Shown here: positions 40,729-59,120 of the stretch, in pieces
Layout: every line of letters starts with the position of its first letter
How positions within the stretch are numbered: the first letter of the stretch is position 1
NCBI RefSeq assembly: GCF_016772275.1
Contig: NZ_CP065425.1
Coordinates: 40,001 to 104,000, forward strand
DNA: 64,000 nucleotides
Source of the DNA: Heyndrickxia vini
GTDB taxonomy: Bacteria; Bacillota; Bacilli; Bacillales; Bacillaceae_C
Direction: 5' to 3'
The notes under the pieces: generated by a model
Told to the model about the DNA's origin: nothing
Database searches by the model: none
What the model saw: only the letters and a program-made list of their open reading frames with translations
Translations under genes and position numbers: made by a program

Positions 40729-41655
40729 ATGGCTCGTTTAGTTAATTCAATTGCCGAATTAGTCGGCGGAACACCGGTAGTGAAATTAAAACGTGCAACA
40801 AATGAAAATCAAGCAGAAGTATATCTCAAACTTGAATATATGAATCCTGGAAGTAGTGTGAAGGATCGTATTGCGCTAGCCATGATTGAAGCTGCGGAGA
40901 AGGATGGAAAAATAATGCCTGGTGATACAATTGTTGAACCTACAAGTGGAAATACAGGTATAGGTCTAGCGATGATTGCCGCGGTAAAAGGCTATAAGGC
41001 AGTTCTAGTGATGCCTGATACGATGAGCCTTGAACGTAGAAACCTGCTCCGTGCTTATGGTGCTGAACTTGTGTTAACCCCTGGGGCAGAAGGGATGAAT
41101 GGTGCCGTTAAGAAGGCTGAAGACTTAGCTAGTGAGCATGGATACTTTATGCCTCAACAATTTAAAAACGAAGCAAATCCTGAGATTCATCGTCTAACTA
41201 CAGGTAAAGAAATAGTCGAACAAATGGGTGATCAATTAGATGCGTTTGTATCTGGGATCGGTACAGGTGGGACGATTTCAGGTGCGGGTCAAGTTCTGAA
41301 AGAAAAATACCCCAACATTAAAATAGTTGCGGTTGAACCAAAAGATTCACCAATTCTTGCTGGTGGAAAACCTGGCCCTCATAAGATTCAAGGACTCGGT
41401 GCTAACTTTGTACCCGATACATTAAATAAAGAAATCTATGACGAGATTATTCATGTAGGCACTGAGGAAGCATTTGAAGCTTCAAGAAGAGTGGCTAAAG
41501 AAGAAGGGATCTTAGGTGGAATATCTGCTGGTGCGGCCATTTATGCTGCTTTAAAAGTTGCGTCAGAACTTGGAAAGGGCAAAAAGGTATTGGCTATTAT
41601 TCCAGACAATGGAGAGCGCTATTTAAGTACTGCGTTATACCAATTTGAAGATTGA
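40729..41655 (+). CDS. cysK: Cysteine synthase A (O-acetylserine sulfhydrylase)
   Basis: CysK makes cysteine from O-acetylserine and sulfide with PLP. The 308-residue protein has the PLP lysine in [11 protein letters not shown] (K45), the substrate loop [11 protein letters not shown] near residue 70, [10 protein letters not shown] near 178 and GISAGAA near 266. In Bacillus CysK also partners the CymR repressor. TTGAGGTGG precedes the ATG, and a terminator follows. In B. subtilis pabB-pabA-pabC would come next; here folP does. Confidence 0.97.
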   Translation: MARLVNSIAELVGGTPVVKLKRATNENQAEVYLKLEYMNPGSSVKDRIALAMIEAAEKDGKIMPGDTIVEPTSGNTGIGLAMIAAVKGYKAVLVMPDTMSLERRNLLRAYGAELVLTPGAEGMNGAVKKAEDLASEHGYFMPQQFKNEANPEIHRLTTGKEIVEQMGDQLDAFVSGIGTGGTISGAGQVLKEKYPNIKIVAVEPKDSPILAGGKPGPHKIQGLGANFVPDTLNKEIYDEIIHVGTEEAFEASRRVAKEEGILGGISAGAAIYAALKVASELGKGKKVLAIIPDNGERYLSTALYQFED

Positions 41656-41678
41656 GGATAGTATAGCTTAATCTTTTA

Positions 41679-41707
41679 GGCAAACGGAAACCCCGTTTGC
41701 CATTTTT
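41679..41707 (+). terminator. Terminator of cysK
   Basis: GGCAAACGG pairs with CCGTTTGCC over a 5-base loop, followed by ATTTTTG. Confidence 0.85.
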
Positions 41708-41805
41708 GTGTTTACATATTTATTTAACTTTGATTATGGGTTGTGAAATATAATGTGGAAGCGTTAGACTGTTAATAGGAATCGCTTATGGAAGGAGATT
41801 AATGA

Positions 41806-42639
41806 ATGACTCAAGTACTTCATTGTCGCTCACATCAATTAGATTATAAAAATAAAACATTAATTATGGGAATTTTAAATATAACACCTGATTCCTTTTC
41901 AGACGGTGGAAAATACGACAATATAAGTAACGCAGTGAGACGCGCAAAACAAATGATTAGAGATGGTGCTGATATCATAGATATTGGAGGAGAGTCCACC
42001 AGACCTGGTCACGTTACAGTTGATGCTGAAGAGGAAATTTCGAGGGTTGTCCCTATCATAAAAGAATTATCTAATACAATCGATGCCCCTTTGTCTATCG
42101 ATACATATAAAGCAAAAACCGCAGAACAAGCAATACTAGCCGGAGCGCACATTATCAATGATATTTGGGGTGCAAAGAAAGATCCTGAAATTGCAAACGT
42201 TGCTTCTGAATATAATGTCCCTATTATTCTTATGCATAATAGAGAGAATCTTAACTATACGGAGTTTATCCGCGATGTTATAGCAGATTTATTTGAGAGC
42301 ATTACTATTGCAAAAAAGGCCGGAGTAGAGGATAAAAATATTGTATTAGATCCGGGGATAGGTTTTGCTAAAAGTTTAGAACAGCAAGTTGAATTGATGA
42401 AAAATCTAGATAAAATTGTTGGATTAGGGTACCCGGTTTTGTTAGGAACTTCAAGAAAATCAATGATCGGGCAAATTATGAACTTACCGGTTGAAGAAAG
42501 AATGGAAGCAACAGGGGCTACGGTGTGCTATGGTATTCAAAAAGGGTGCCAAATTATGAGGGTACATGATGTTAAAGAAATTAGTAGAATGACAAAAATG
42601 ATGGACGTTCTTATAGGTAAGGGTGAAATAAATGGATAA
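41806..42639 (+). CDS. folP: Dihydropteroate synthase
   Basis: FolP condenses p-aminobenzoate with hydroxymethyl-dihydropterin diphosphate, the step inhibited by sulfonamides. The 277-residue TIM barrel has GILNITPDSFSDGGKY near residue 22, IGGESTRPGH, DPGIGFAKS near 180 and LLGTSRKSM near 205. GAAGGAGAT precedes the ATG. It overlaps folB by 8 bases and heads a folate operon. The pab genes for its p-aminobenzoate substrate are not in their usual place. Confidence 0.97.
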   Translation: MTQVLHCRSHQLDYKNKTLIMGILNITPDSFSDGGKYDNISNAVRRAKQMIRDGADIIDIGGESTRPGHVTVDAEEEISRVVPIIKELSNTIDAPLSIDTYKAKTAEQAILAGAHIINDIWGAKKDPEIANVASEYNVPIILMHNRENLNYTEFIRDVIADLFESITIAKKAGVEDKNIVLDPGIGFAKSLEQQVELMKNLDKIVGLGYPVLLGTSRKSMIGQIMNLPVEERMEATGATVCYGIQKGCQIMRVHDVKEISRMTKMMDVLIGKGEING

Positions 42640-42997
42640 AATATTAATTAATAATATGGAGTTCTATGGATATCATGGAGTATTGCCAGAAGAAAATCGA
42701 CTTGGTCAAAGATTTCGGGTAACTTTAACACTTGAACTAGATTTACAAAAGGCGGGAAAAACTGATAACTTACATGATACTGTGAGCTATGCGGAAGTTT
42801 ATGAAGTTTGTAAAGAAATCGTAGAGGGGAAACCCTACCAATTATTGGAGGCAGTTGCAGAAGAGATTTCCAAACTAGTTTTGGAAAAATTTCCGCGTAT
42901 TGAACAAGTTACTGTTCAATTGATCAAGCCGGATCCGCCAATCCGCGGACATTACCAATCTGTAGCAGTTGAGATATCAAGGAGAACAAGCCGATGA
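42632..42997 (+). CDS. folB: Dihydroneopterin aldolase
   Basis: FolB converts dihydroneopterin to 6-hydroxymethyl-dihydropterin, the substrate of FolK. The 121-residue tunnelling-fold protein has FYGYHGVLPEENRLGQRF near the N-terminus, a conserved DTVSYAEVY, and LLEAVAEEI with the catalytic-loop glutamate. It overlaps folP and folK by a few bases each, so the operon is tightly coupled. Confidence 0.96.
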   Translation: MDKILINNMEFYGYHGVLPEENRLGQRFRVTLTLELDLQKAGKTDNLHDTVSYAEVYEVCKEIVEGKPYQLLEAVAEEISKLVLEKFPRIEQVTVQLIKPDPPIRGHYQSVAVEISRRTSR

Positions 42998-43479
42998 AAA
43001 ATATTGCGTATATTTCAATGGGGTCGAATATTGGTGATCGCGAAAAAAACTTGAAAGATGCATGTGCGTCGTTAAAAGATAATGGATTGGAACTACTGGC
43101 GGAATCTTCCGTTTACGAAACAGATCCCGTTGGCTATACTGATCAAGGTGAATTTTTGAATATTGTTGTTAAAGTAAAAACAGAGTTATTACCTGAACAG
43201 CTATTAAAAAAGTGTTTAGAGATAGAAAAGGAATTGGGGAGAACCAGGGATGTTAGGTGGGGACCAAGAACAATTGACCTTGACATTTTACTCTATAATA
43301 ACGAAAATGTTGAAACAGAGCATTTGGTTATTCCCCATCCACGAATGCATGAACGAGCATTTGTGTTAGTGCCCTTAATTGAAATTGATCCTGGTGCTCA
43401 GTTGCCCAATGCAACAATTCCTTTACGTCAAGTTCTAAATGAAATACCTGATAAAGAAGGTGTTCGATTATGGAAATAG
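42994..43479 (+). CDS. folK: Hydroxymethyl-dihydropterin pyrophosphokinase
   Basis: FolK activates 6-hydroxymethyl-dihydropterin with ATP just before FolP. The 161-residue protein has YISMGSNIGDREKNL at the start, the E-T-D-P-V-G-Y-T-D-Q segment, and the signature RTRDVRWGPRTIDLDILLY near residue 85 with the two magnesium-binding aspartates. It overlaps folB by 4 bases and yazB by 10. Confidence 0.97.
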   Translation: MKNIAYISMGSNIGDREKNLKDACASLKDNGLELLAESSVYETDPVGYTDQGEFLNIVVKVKTELLPEQLLKKCLEIEKELGRTRDVRWGPRTIDLDILLYNNENVETEHLVIPHPRMHERAFVLVPLIEIDPGAQLPNATIPLRQVLNEIPDKEGVRLWK

Positions 43480-43679
43480 ATAAATGGGGAAGACGAATTC
43501 GCGCGTTTCGAAAATTAAAAGGATATACACAAGAAAGTCTTGCGAAAGAACTTGGAATATCTGTCTCTATTTTAGGTGAAATGGAGAGAGGAACGCGTTT
43601 ACCATCAGATGAATTTTTGAATAAGGTGGCGAGTCTTCTAGATATATCTGTAGATGAGCTAACACCTCCGGCAAATTAA
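43470..43679 (+). CDS. yazB: XRE-family helix-turn-helix protein YazB
   Basis: The 69-residue protein is one Cro/C1-type HTH domain: IRAFRKLKGYTQESLAKELGISVSILGEMERGTRLPS. It lacks any sensor or dimerisation domain. It is the last gene of the folP-folB-folK operon, overlapping folK by 10 bases, as in B. subtilis; its target is unknown. The dusB (yacF) gene that normally follows is absent. Confidence 0.9.
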   Translation: MEIDKWGRRIRAFRKLKGYTQESLAKELGISVSILGEMERGTRLPSDEFLNKVASLLDISVDELTPPAN

Positions 43680-43788
43680 TATAAATGGATACATTAGTTG
43701 AAGCTGCTGAGTTTATAATTTGTATTTAAAACTTTTAACTTACTTTGTAAAAGAAGTTAAATCATGCTCTATTAAAGTTAGTTGATAC

Positions 43789-43820
43789 AAAAAACTACTA
43801 GTTAGAACTGGTGGTTTTTT
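43789..43820 (+). terminator. Terminator of the folate operon
   Basis: AAAAAACTACTAG pairs with CTGGTGGTTTTTT (G-U pairs included) over a 6-base loop, and the second arm itself ends in six T. Confidence 0.75.
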
Positions 43821-43829
43821 CTACATAAT

Positions 43830-43873
43830 CATCCCTTAGAAATAGATTTTTAAAAATCTATTTCTAAGGGATG
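43830..43873. repeat. Perfect 44-bp palindrome upstream of lysS
   Basis: The 22-base arm 43830-43851 (CATCCCTTAGAAATAG then ATTTTT) is exactly complementary to 43852-43873, with no spacer. No T-run follows, so it is not an ordinary terminator. It stands where dusB would be expected. A TATAAT at 43907 may belong to the lysS promoter. Confidence 0.85.
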
Positions 43874-43941
43874 TCTGAAAATGTGAAATTGTGTACAATA
43901 ATAAAGTATAATGAGATATTAGTACAAGCTTTATAATATAG

Positions 43942-45444
<1,503 letters not shown>

Positions 45445-45455
45445 TTGCAATCTTA

Positions 45456-45488
45456 AACTCCAATCAATTAATTGATTGGAGTTTTTTT
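45456..45488 (+). terminator. Terminator of lysS
   Basis: A perfect palindrome (AAACTCCAATCAATT and its complement) is followed by TTTTTATC. It insulates lysS from the rrn promoters. Confidence 0.85.
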
Positions 45489-45561
45489 ATCCATATAAAA
45501 CAATCTATTTATTAGTATTTTGAAATAGTAATATTAAAAAATAAAAAGTTGAAAAAAAGTA

Positions 45562-45590
45562 TTGCATCACCTGAAAAAAGGTGGTATATT
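45562..45590 (+). promoter_or_regulatory. rrn promoter P1 (first operon)
   Basis: TTGCAT, a 17-base spacer and TATATT. The spacer contains a small inverted repeat (CACCT...AGGTG). Confidence 0.7.
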
Positions 45591-45648
45591 ATTATTCGTT
45601 GCCCCACAAAAGGACAACGAAGCAAATAAAAAGAAATAAAAAAAGTTG

Positions 45649-45677
45649 TTGACAATAACAACTTGAAGTAGTAAAAT
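45649..45677 (+). promoter_or_regulatory. rrn promoter P2 (first operon)
   Basis: TTGACA, a 17-base spacer and TAAAAT lie about 100 bases before 16S. Tandem P1-P2 promoters are usual for Bacillus rrn operons. Confidence 0.8.
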
Positions 45678-45708
45678 ATAAAAGTCGCTTACGAAAGCGA
45701 AAGAAAAT

Positions 45709-45727
45709 TGATCTTTGAAAACTGAAC
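45709..45727 (+). promoter_or_regulatory. boxA-like antitermination site (first operon)
   Basis: TGATCTTTGAAAACTGAAC is the conserved leader element for Nus-dependent antitermination in Bacillus rRNA. It recurs at 51585. Confidence 0.7.
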
Positions 45728-45777
45728 AAAACGAAACGTCAATTAATTTATTTTTAAACTAGAGCTATATCAAACAT

Positions 45778-47334
<1,557 letters not shown>

Positions 47335-47517
47335 AATATGGAAGACCACTGACGTGGTTACAAAAAGACGCTTTCGTTTTGTTCAGTTTTGAGAGGTTAA
47401 TTCCTTTCAAACTAATTGTTCCTTGAAAACTAGATAAAATGAGAAATAACCAAGTAATAACCGAGAATCGCCACTTTATGGATGAATCCATTAAGTAAGT
47501 AATAAACAACCTTTTTA

Positions 47518-50465
<2,948 letters not shown>

Positions 50466-50540
50466 TAATTTGATTCAATGTTATTACGAAGTATTTCTCA
50501 TCTATCTAGTTTTGAGGGAACAAACCCTAAAATTTTTATA

Positions 50541-50658
<118 letters not shown>

Positions 50659-50670
50659 TGTATAATAAAT

Positions 50671-50746
50671 GGAGGATTAGCTCAGCTGGGAGAGCACCTG
50701 CCTTACAAGCAGGGGGTCGGCGGTTCGATCCCGTCATCCTCCACCA
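50671..50746 (+). tRNA. tRNA-Val (TAC)
   Basis: A 76-base cloverleaf with encoded CCA has anticodon TAC in the loop CTTACAA. It is the first of nine tRNAs between the two rRNA operons, 12 bases after 5S, so transcription from rrn is likely. Confidence 0.97.
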
Positions 50747-50766
50747 TATTAACAAAATAGTAATAT

Positions 50767-50842
<76 letters not shown>

Positions 50843-50856
50843 TTTTTAAAAGAAAT

Positions 50857-50932
50857 GAGCCATTAGCTCAGTCGGTAGAGCATCTGACTTTTAATCAGAG
50901 GGTCGAAGGTTCGAGTCCTTCATGGCTCACCA
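50857..50932 (+). tRNA. tRNA-Lys (TTT)
   Basis: GAGCCAT acceptor stem, anticodon TTT in CTTTTAA, encoded CCA. Confidence 0.97.
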
Positions 50933-50942
50933 TTAAATTTAC

Positions 50943-51024
50943 GCGGGTGTGGCGGAATTGGCAGACGCACCAGACTTAGGATCTGGCGCCGCAAGGCGTG
51001 GGGGTTCGACTCCCTTCACCCGCA
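50943..51024 (+). tRNA. tRNA-Leu (TAG)
   Basis: GCGGGTG acceptor, anticodon TAG in CTTAGGA, and a long variable arm. CCA is not encoded, unlike its eight neighbours. Confidence 0.96.
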
Positions 51025-51041
51025 TTATAACTAATTAAGTC

Positions 51042-51116
51042 GCGGAAGTAGTTCAGTGGTAGAACACCACCTTGCCAAGGTGGGGGTCGCGGGTTCGAAT
51101 CCCGTCTTCCGCTCCA
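51042..51116 (+). tRNA. tRNA-Gly (GCC)
   Basis: GCGGAAG acceptor, anticodon GCC in TTGCCAA, encoded CCA. Confidence 0.97.
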
Positions 51117-51126
51117 GACAACCCTT

Positions 51127-51215
51127 GCCGGGGTGGCGGAACTGGCAGACGCACAGGACTTAAAATCCTGCGGTAGGTGACTACCGTACCGGTTCGATTC
51201 CGGTCCTCGGCACCA
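51127..51215 (+). tRNA. tRNA-Leu (TAA)
   Basis: GCCGGGG acceptor, anticodon TAA in CTTAAAA, long variable arm, encoded CCA. Confidence 0.97.
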
Positions 51216-51251
51216 AAGTTTTTTTGCGAAGCGAAATAACTTTCATTATAT

Positions 51252-51328
51252 GCGCCCGTAGCTCAATTGGATAGAGCGTTTGACTACGGATCAAAAGGTT
51301 AGGGGTTCGACTCCTCTCGGGCGCGCCA
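51252..51328 (+). tRNA. tRNA-Arg (ACG)
   Basis: GCGCCCG acceptor, anticodon ACG in CTACGGA, encoded CCA. A34 is normally converted to inosine. Confidence 0.97.
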
Positions 51329-51335
51329 TTAAGTA

Positions 51336-51412
51336 CGGGAAGTAGCTCAGCTTGGTAGAGCACTTGGTTTGGGACCAAGGGGTCGCAGGTTCGAATCCTG
51401 TCTTCCCGACCA
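51336..51412 (+). tRNA. tRNA-Pro (TGG)
   Basis: CGGGAAG acceptor, anticodon TGG in TTTGGGA, encoded CCA. Confidence 0.97.
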
Positions 51413-51432
51413 TTATATACAAAAACTAATAT

Positions 51433-51508
51433 GGGGCCTTAGCTCAGCTGGGAGAGCGCCTGCTTTGCACGCAGGAGGTCAGCGGTTCGATCCCGCTAGG
51501 CTCCACCA
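51433..51508 (+). tRNA. tRNA-Ala (TGC)
   Basis: GGGGCCT acceptor, anticodon TGC in TTTGCAC, encoded CCA. It is the last of the cluster; the order Val-Thr-Lys-Leu-Gly-Leu-Arg-Pro-Ala equals trnJ of B. subtilis. Confidence 0.97.
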
Positions 51509-51533
51509 TAAGATATTTTAATGAAAAAAGTTA

Positions 51534-51562
51534 TTGACAAAGAAACTTAATAATGATAAATT
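51534..51562 (+). promoter_or_regulatory. Promoter of the second rRNA operon
   Basis: TTGACA, a 17-base spacer and TAAATT lie between tRNA-Ala and the second 16S. Only one promoter is visible here, against two for the first operon. Confidence 0.7.
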
Positions 51563-51584
51563 ATAAAAGTTGTCTTTGAAAAAT

Positions 51585-51603
51585 TGATCTTTGAAAACTG
51601 AAC
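51585..51603 (+). promoter_or_regulatory. boxA-like antitermination site (second operon)
   Basis: It is identical to the element at 45709 and marks the start of the long direct repeat shared by the two rRNA operons. Confidence 0.7.
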
Positions 51604-51653
51604 AAAACGAAACGTCAATTAATTTATTTTTAAACTAGAGCTATATCAAACAT

Positions 51654-53218
<1,565 letters not shown>

Positions 53219-53401
53219 AATATGGAAGACCACTGACGTGGTTACAAAAAGACGCTTTCGTTTTGTTCAGTTTTGAGAGGTTAATTCCTTTCAAACTAAT
53301 TGTTCCTTGAAAACTAGATAAAATGAGAAATAACCAAGTAATAACCGAGAATCGCCACTTTATGGATGAATCCATTAAGTAAGTAATAAACAACCTTTTT
53401 A

Positions 53402-56351
<2,950 letters not shown>

Positions 56352-56426
56352 TAATTTGATTCAATGTTATTACGAAGTATTTCTCATCTATCTAGTTTTG
56401 AGGGAACAAACCCTAAAATTTTTATA

Positions 56427-56544
<118 letters not shown>

Positions 56545-56550
56545 AAATGA

Positions 56551-56579
56551 AACACGGAGTGTATGCTCCGTGTTTTTTT
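56551..56579 (+). terminator. Terminator of the second rRNA operon
   Basis: AACACGGAG pairs with CTCCGTGTT over a 6-base loop, followed by seven T. Confidence 0.92.
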
Positions 56580-56628
56580 GTTTTTATATATAAAAAGCAA
56601 TAAAAAGACAGTCCCTGATAAAACAATT

Positions 56629-56815
56629 TGCAAAAATAAAAAGACCAATAAAAAAAGACTACAAATCAATCGAACAAGTAAAAGGACCAATCAAAAAAAG
56701 ATAGAAACCAATCAAAAAAGGTCAGAAACGAATTAAATAAAGAGCAACCGATCAAAATAATTAACAAACCAATTATGAAAAGCTCAAAACCAATCAAAAA
56801 AACAGAAAGACCATT
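56629..56815. repeat. Degenerate 21-bp A-rich tandem array upstream of ctsR
   Basis: About nine units end in CCAAT or a close variant (ends at 56649, 56670, 56691, 56712, 56733, 56752, 56773, 56794, 56815). All intervals are 21 bases except one of 19. Between these cores the units are mostly A-runs; a typical unit reads CAAAAAAAGA, TAGAAA, CCAAT. Units have diverged strongly while keeping the period. Twenty-one bases is two helical turns and also seven codons. No intact ORF spans it. 56820-56930 shows nothing further. Confidence 0.8.
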
Positions 56816-56933
56816 CAAAACTCCTCCCGCTAAAGTTTATCGCACCTTAGTAAGAGTGCCCTTCCACTATTATTTAGTATTTCAGTTTTAATCTTCATCT
56901 TCTTGGCAAAACTATTTTTAATAAACATTCTAA

Positions 56934-56963
56934 TTGCATTTTTTTTACTAATTCATGTATAAT
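56934..56963 (+). promoter_or_regulatory. Sigma-A promoter of the ctsR operon
   Basis: TTGCAT, an 18-base spacer and TATAAT. Confidence 0.7.
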
Positions 56964-56966
56964 TAA

Positions 56967-56983
56967 AGTCAAATATAGTCAAA
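56967..56983 (+). promoter_or_regulatory. CtsR operator
   Basis: AGTCAAATATAGTCAAA matches the CtsR heptad repeat RGTCAAANANRGTCAAA perfectly and lies just after the -10 element. A third half-site AGTCAAC follows (56983-56989). This shows autorepression of the ctsR-clpC operon. Confidence 0.93.
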
Positions 56984-57010
56984 GTCAACTCGGAGGAGGA
57001 GGTGGACTTG

Positions 57011-57472
57011 ATGAAAAACATATCAGATATAATTGAAGGTTATTTAAAACAAGTTTTAGAAATGAATGGCAGTGAAATTGTTGAAATTAAAAGAAGTGAA
57101 GTGGCTGATAAATTTCAATGTGTACCCTCACAAATTAACTACGTAATCAATACAAGATTTACTATAGAAAGAGGTTATTTAGTTGAGAGTAAAAGAGGTG
57201 GTGGAGGGTATATTCGAATTATAAAAGTAAGACCACATGACCAGGCACATTTAATTGACCATTTATTGCGATTAGTAAAAACAAGAATATCTCAAGCAAA
57301 TGCAGAAGATGTCATTATGCGTTTAGTGGAAGAAGAGGTTATTACCGAAAGGGAAGCTAAAATTATGCTAAGTGTGATGGACCGATCAGTCCTATATATT
57401 GATCTTCCAGAAAGAGATCAACTTAGATCACGAATGCTAAGCGCAATGTTGATGTCATTGAAATATAAATAA
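57011..57472 (+). CDS. ctsR: Transcriptional repressor of class III heat-shock genes CtsR
   Basis: CtsR represses clp genes and is inactivated by heat and by McsB. The 153-residue protein has the winged-helix region (IKRSEVADKFQCVPSQINYVINTRF) with the heat-sensing glycine-rich wing RGGGGYIRI near residue 63, and the C-terminal domain ending in VMDRSVLYIDLPERDQLRSRML. The ATG at 57011 follows GGAGGAGGAGG. TTG 57008 and GTG 57002 are in frame but worse spaced. Confidence 0.97.
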   Translation: MKNISDIIEGYLKQVLEMNGSEIVEIKRSEVADKFQCVPSQINYVINTRFTIERGYLVESKRGGGGYIRIIKVRPHDQAHLIDHLLRLVKTRISQANAEDVIMRLVEEEVITEREAKIMLSVMDRSVLYIDLPERDQLRSRMLSAMLMSLKYK

Positions 57473-57489
57473 TTGTAGAGGTGAATGTA

Positions 57490-58038
57490 ATGATCTGTCA
57501 GGAATGTAATGAAAGACCGGCAACCCTACATTTCACCAAAATCATTAATGGAGAAAAGACTGAAATCCATTATTGTGATAAGTGTGCTCAGGAAAAAGGT
57601 GAAATGTTTATGTTCGAAGGAGAACCAGGATTTTCGATTAATAATATTTTAGCTGGGCTATTGAATTTTGACCCGGTGTTCCAACAGGCAAAGCAGGAAA
57701 CAATTCAAAAAAATGAAATCCTGCAATGTCCAAATTGTAAAATGACTTTTAAACAGTTTGTAAATATTGGTCGCTTTGGATGTGCTCATTGTTATGATGC
57801 TTTTAGCGGGCGTTTAGAACCAATCATTAAAAGACTGCATGTTGGAAATCTTGAACATCACGGAAAGCTTCCTAAAAGAATAGGGGGAACAGTTCATATA
57901 AAAAGACAGATACAGCAATTGAAACTTGATTTACAACATGCAATAAAAAGTGAGGAATTTGAAAAAGCTGCAGAAATTCGAGATCAAGTTCGTGCTTTGG
58001 AGAGCTCACTTCTCAATGAAGGGAGTGAAACTTCATGA
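57490..58038 (+). CDS. mcsA: Zinc-binding McsB activator McsA
   Basis: McsA activates the arginine kinase McsB. The 182-residue protein has two double-CXXC zinc modules (CQECNERPA...CDKC at the N-terminus and CPNCKMTF...CAHC near residue 75) and a C-terminal UVR motif ([20 protein letters not shown]) that matches the ClpC-binding type. The ATG at 57490 follows GAGGTGAA. It overlaps mcsB by 4 bases. Confidence 0.96.
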   Translation: MICQECNERPATLHFTKIINGEKTEIHYCDKCAQEKGEMFMFEGEPGFSINNILAGLLNFDPVFQQAKQETIQKNEILQCPNCKMTFKQFVNIGRFGCAHCYDAFSGRLEPIIKRLHVGNLEHHGKLPKRIGGTVHIKRQIQQLKLDLQHAIKSEEFEKAAEIRDQVRALESSLLNEGSETS

Positions 58039-59108
58039 GCCTGGAAAGGTTTGTTAACCAAGCTGTAAGTGCATGGATGAATTTAGAAGGACCTAATTCT
58101 GATATAGTATTAAGTTCTAGAGTACGCTTAGCGAGGAATTTTAAACAATTTAATTTTCCAACCTTGTTTAGTAACGAGGAGGCAAGGGAAATAATTGCTA
58201 AAGTAGAGACTGCTTTACAATCCGAGTCATTTCATGAAAATAATATGGAATTACTAAGAATGGACGATTTACAAACCTTACAGAAAAAGGTTTTGGTTGA
58301 AAAACATCTTATCAGTCCGAATTTAGCAGATGAATCATCACATGGTGCTGTTATTTTAACAAGCGAAGAGGATGTAAGCATCATGATTAATGAAGAGGAT
58401 CATATTCGAATTCAATGCTTATTTCCGGGCCTGCAATTGAAGGAGGCACTCGAAAAGGCAAGCAAAATCGATGATTTAATGGAGGAACATATTGATTATG
58501 CTTTTAGCGAAAAGTTAGGGTATCTTACAAGTTGTCCGACTAATGTAGGTACTGGTCTGAGGGCATCGGTTATGGTTCATTTACCCGGCTTGGTTTTAAC
58601 TCAACAGATGAATCGAATTATTCCAGCAATTAGCCAATTAGGTTTGGTTGTTAGAGGAATTTACGGAGAAGGAAGCGAAGCATTAGGAAACATCTTTCAA
58701 ATATCAAATCAAATTACCCTTGGTAAAACAGAAATTGATATTGTAGAAGATTTGATGAGTGTGGTGCAGCAAATAATAGCACAAGAAAGGTCAGCTAGAG
58801 AAGCATTGATTAAAACCTCAAACATACAATTAGAAGATAAAGTATATCGTTCCTTCGGAGTATTATCAAATAGTCGAATTATTGAGTCTAAAGAGGCGGC
58901 GCAGTGCTTATCTGATGTACGTTTAGGAATAGATACAGGATATATAAAAAATGTATCTAAAAATATACTTAATGAATTAATGATATTAACTCAACCTGGT
59001 TTTTTACAACAATATGCAGGTGGACCTCTTCGTCCCCATGAAAGAGACATACGTCGGGCAACGCTAATTCGAGAGCGATTAAAACTTGAAGAAGTAAATA
59101 ATGGCTAG
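58035..59108 (+). CDS. mcsB: Protein-arginine kinase McsB
   Basis: McsB phosphorylates arginines on CtsR and on proteins destined for ClpCP. The 357-residue protein is related to phosphagen kinases: [13 protein letters not shown] near residue 25, the catalytic-loop [20 protein letters not shown] near 167, and [14 protein letters not shown] near 212. It lacks the N-terminal phosphagen-kinase domain, as expected. It starts in the mcsA stop (ATGA). Confidence 0.97.
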   Translation: MSLERFVNQAVSAWMNLEGPNSDIVLSSRVRLARNFKQFNFPTLFSNEEAREIIAKVETALQSESFHENNMELLRMDDLQTLQKKVLVEKHLISPNLADESSHGAVILTSEEDVSIMINEEDHIRIQCLFPGLQLKEALEKASKIDDLMEEHIDYAFSEKLGYLTSCPTNVGTGLRASVMVHLPGLVLTQQMNRIIPAISQLGLVVRGIYGEGSEALGNIFQISNQITLGKTEIDIVEDLMSVVQQIIAQERSAREALIKTSNIQLEDKVYRSFGVLSNSRIIESKEAAQCLSDVRLGIDTGYIKNVSKNILNELMILTQPGFLQQYAGGPLRPHERDIRRATLIRERLKLEEVNNG

Positions 59109-59120
59109 GAGGAGATCGTA

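Noticed and set aside
56629-56815. CRISPR array
   Set aside because: The repeats are 21 bases in total, degenerate, and have no separate conserved repeat and unique spacer parts; no cas genes are near.
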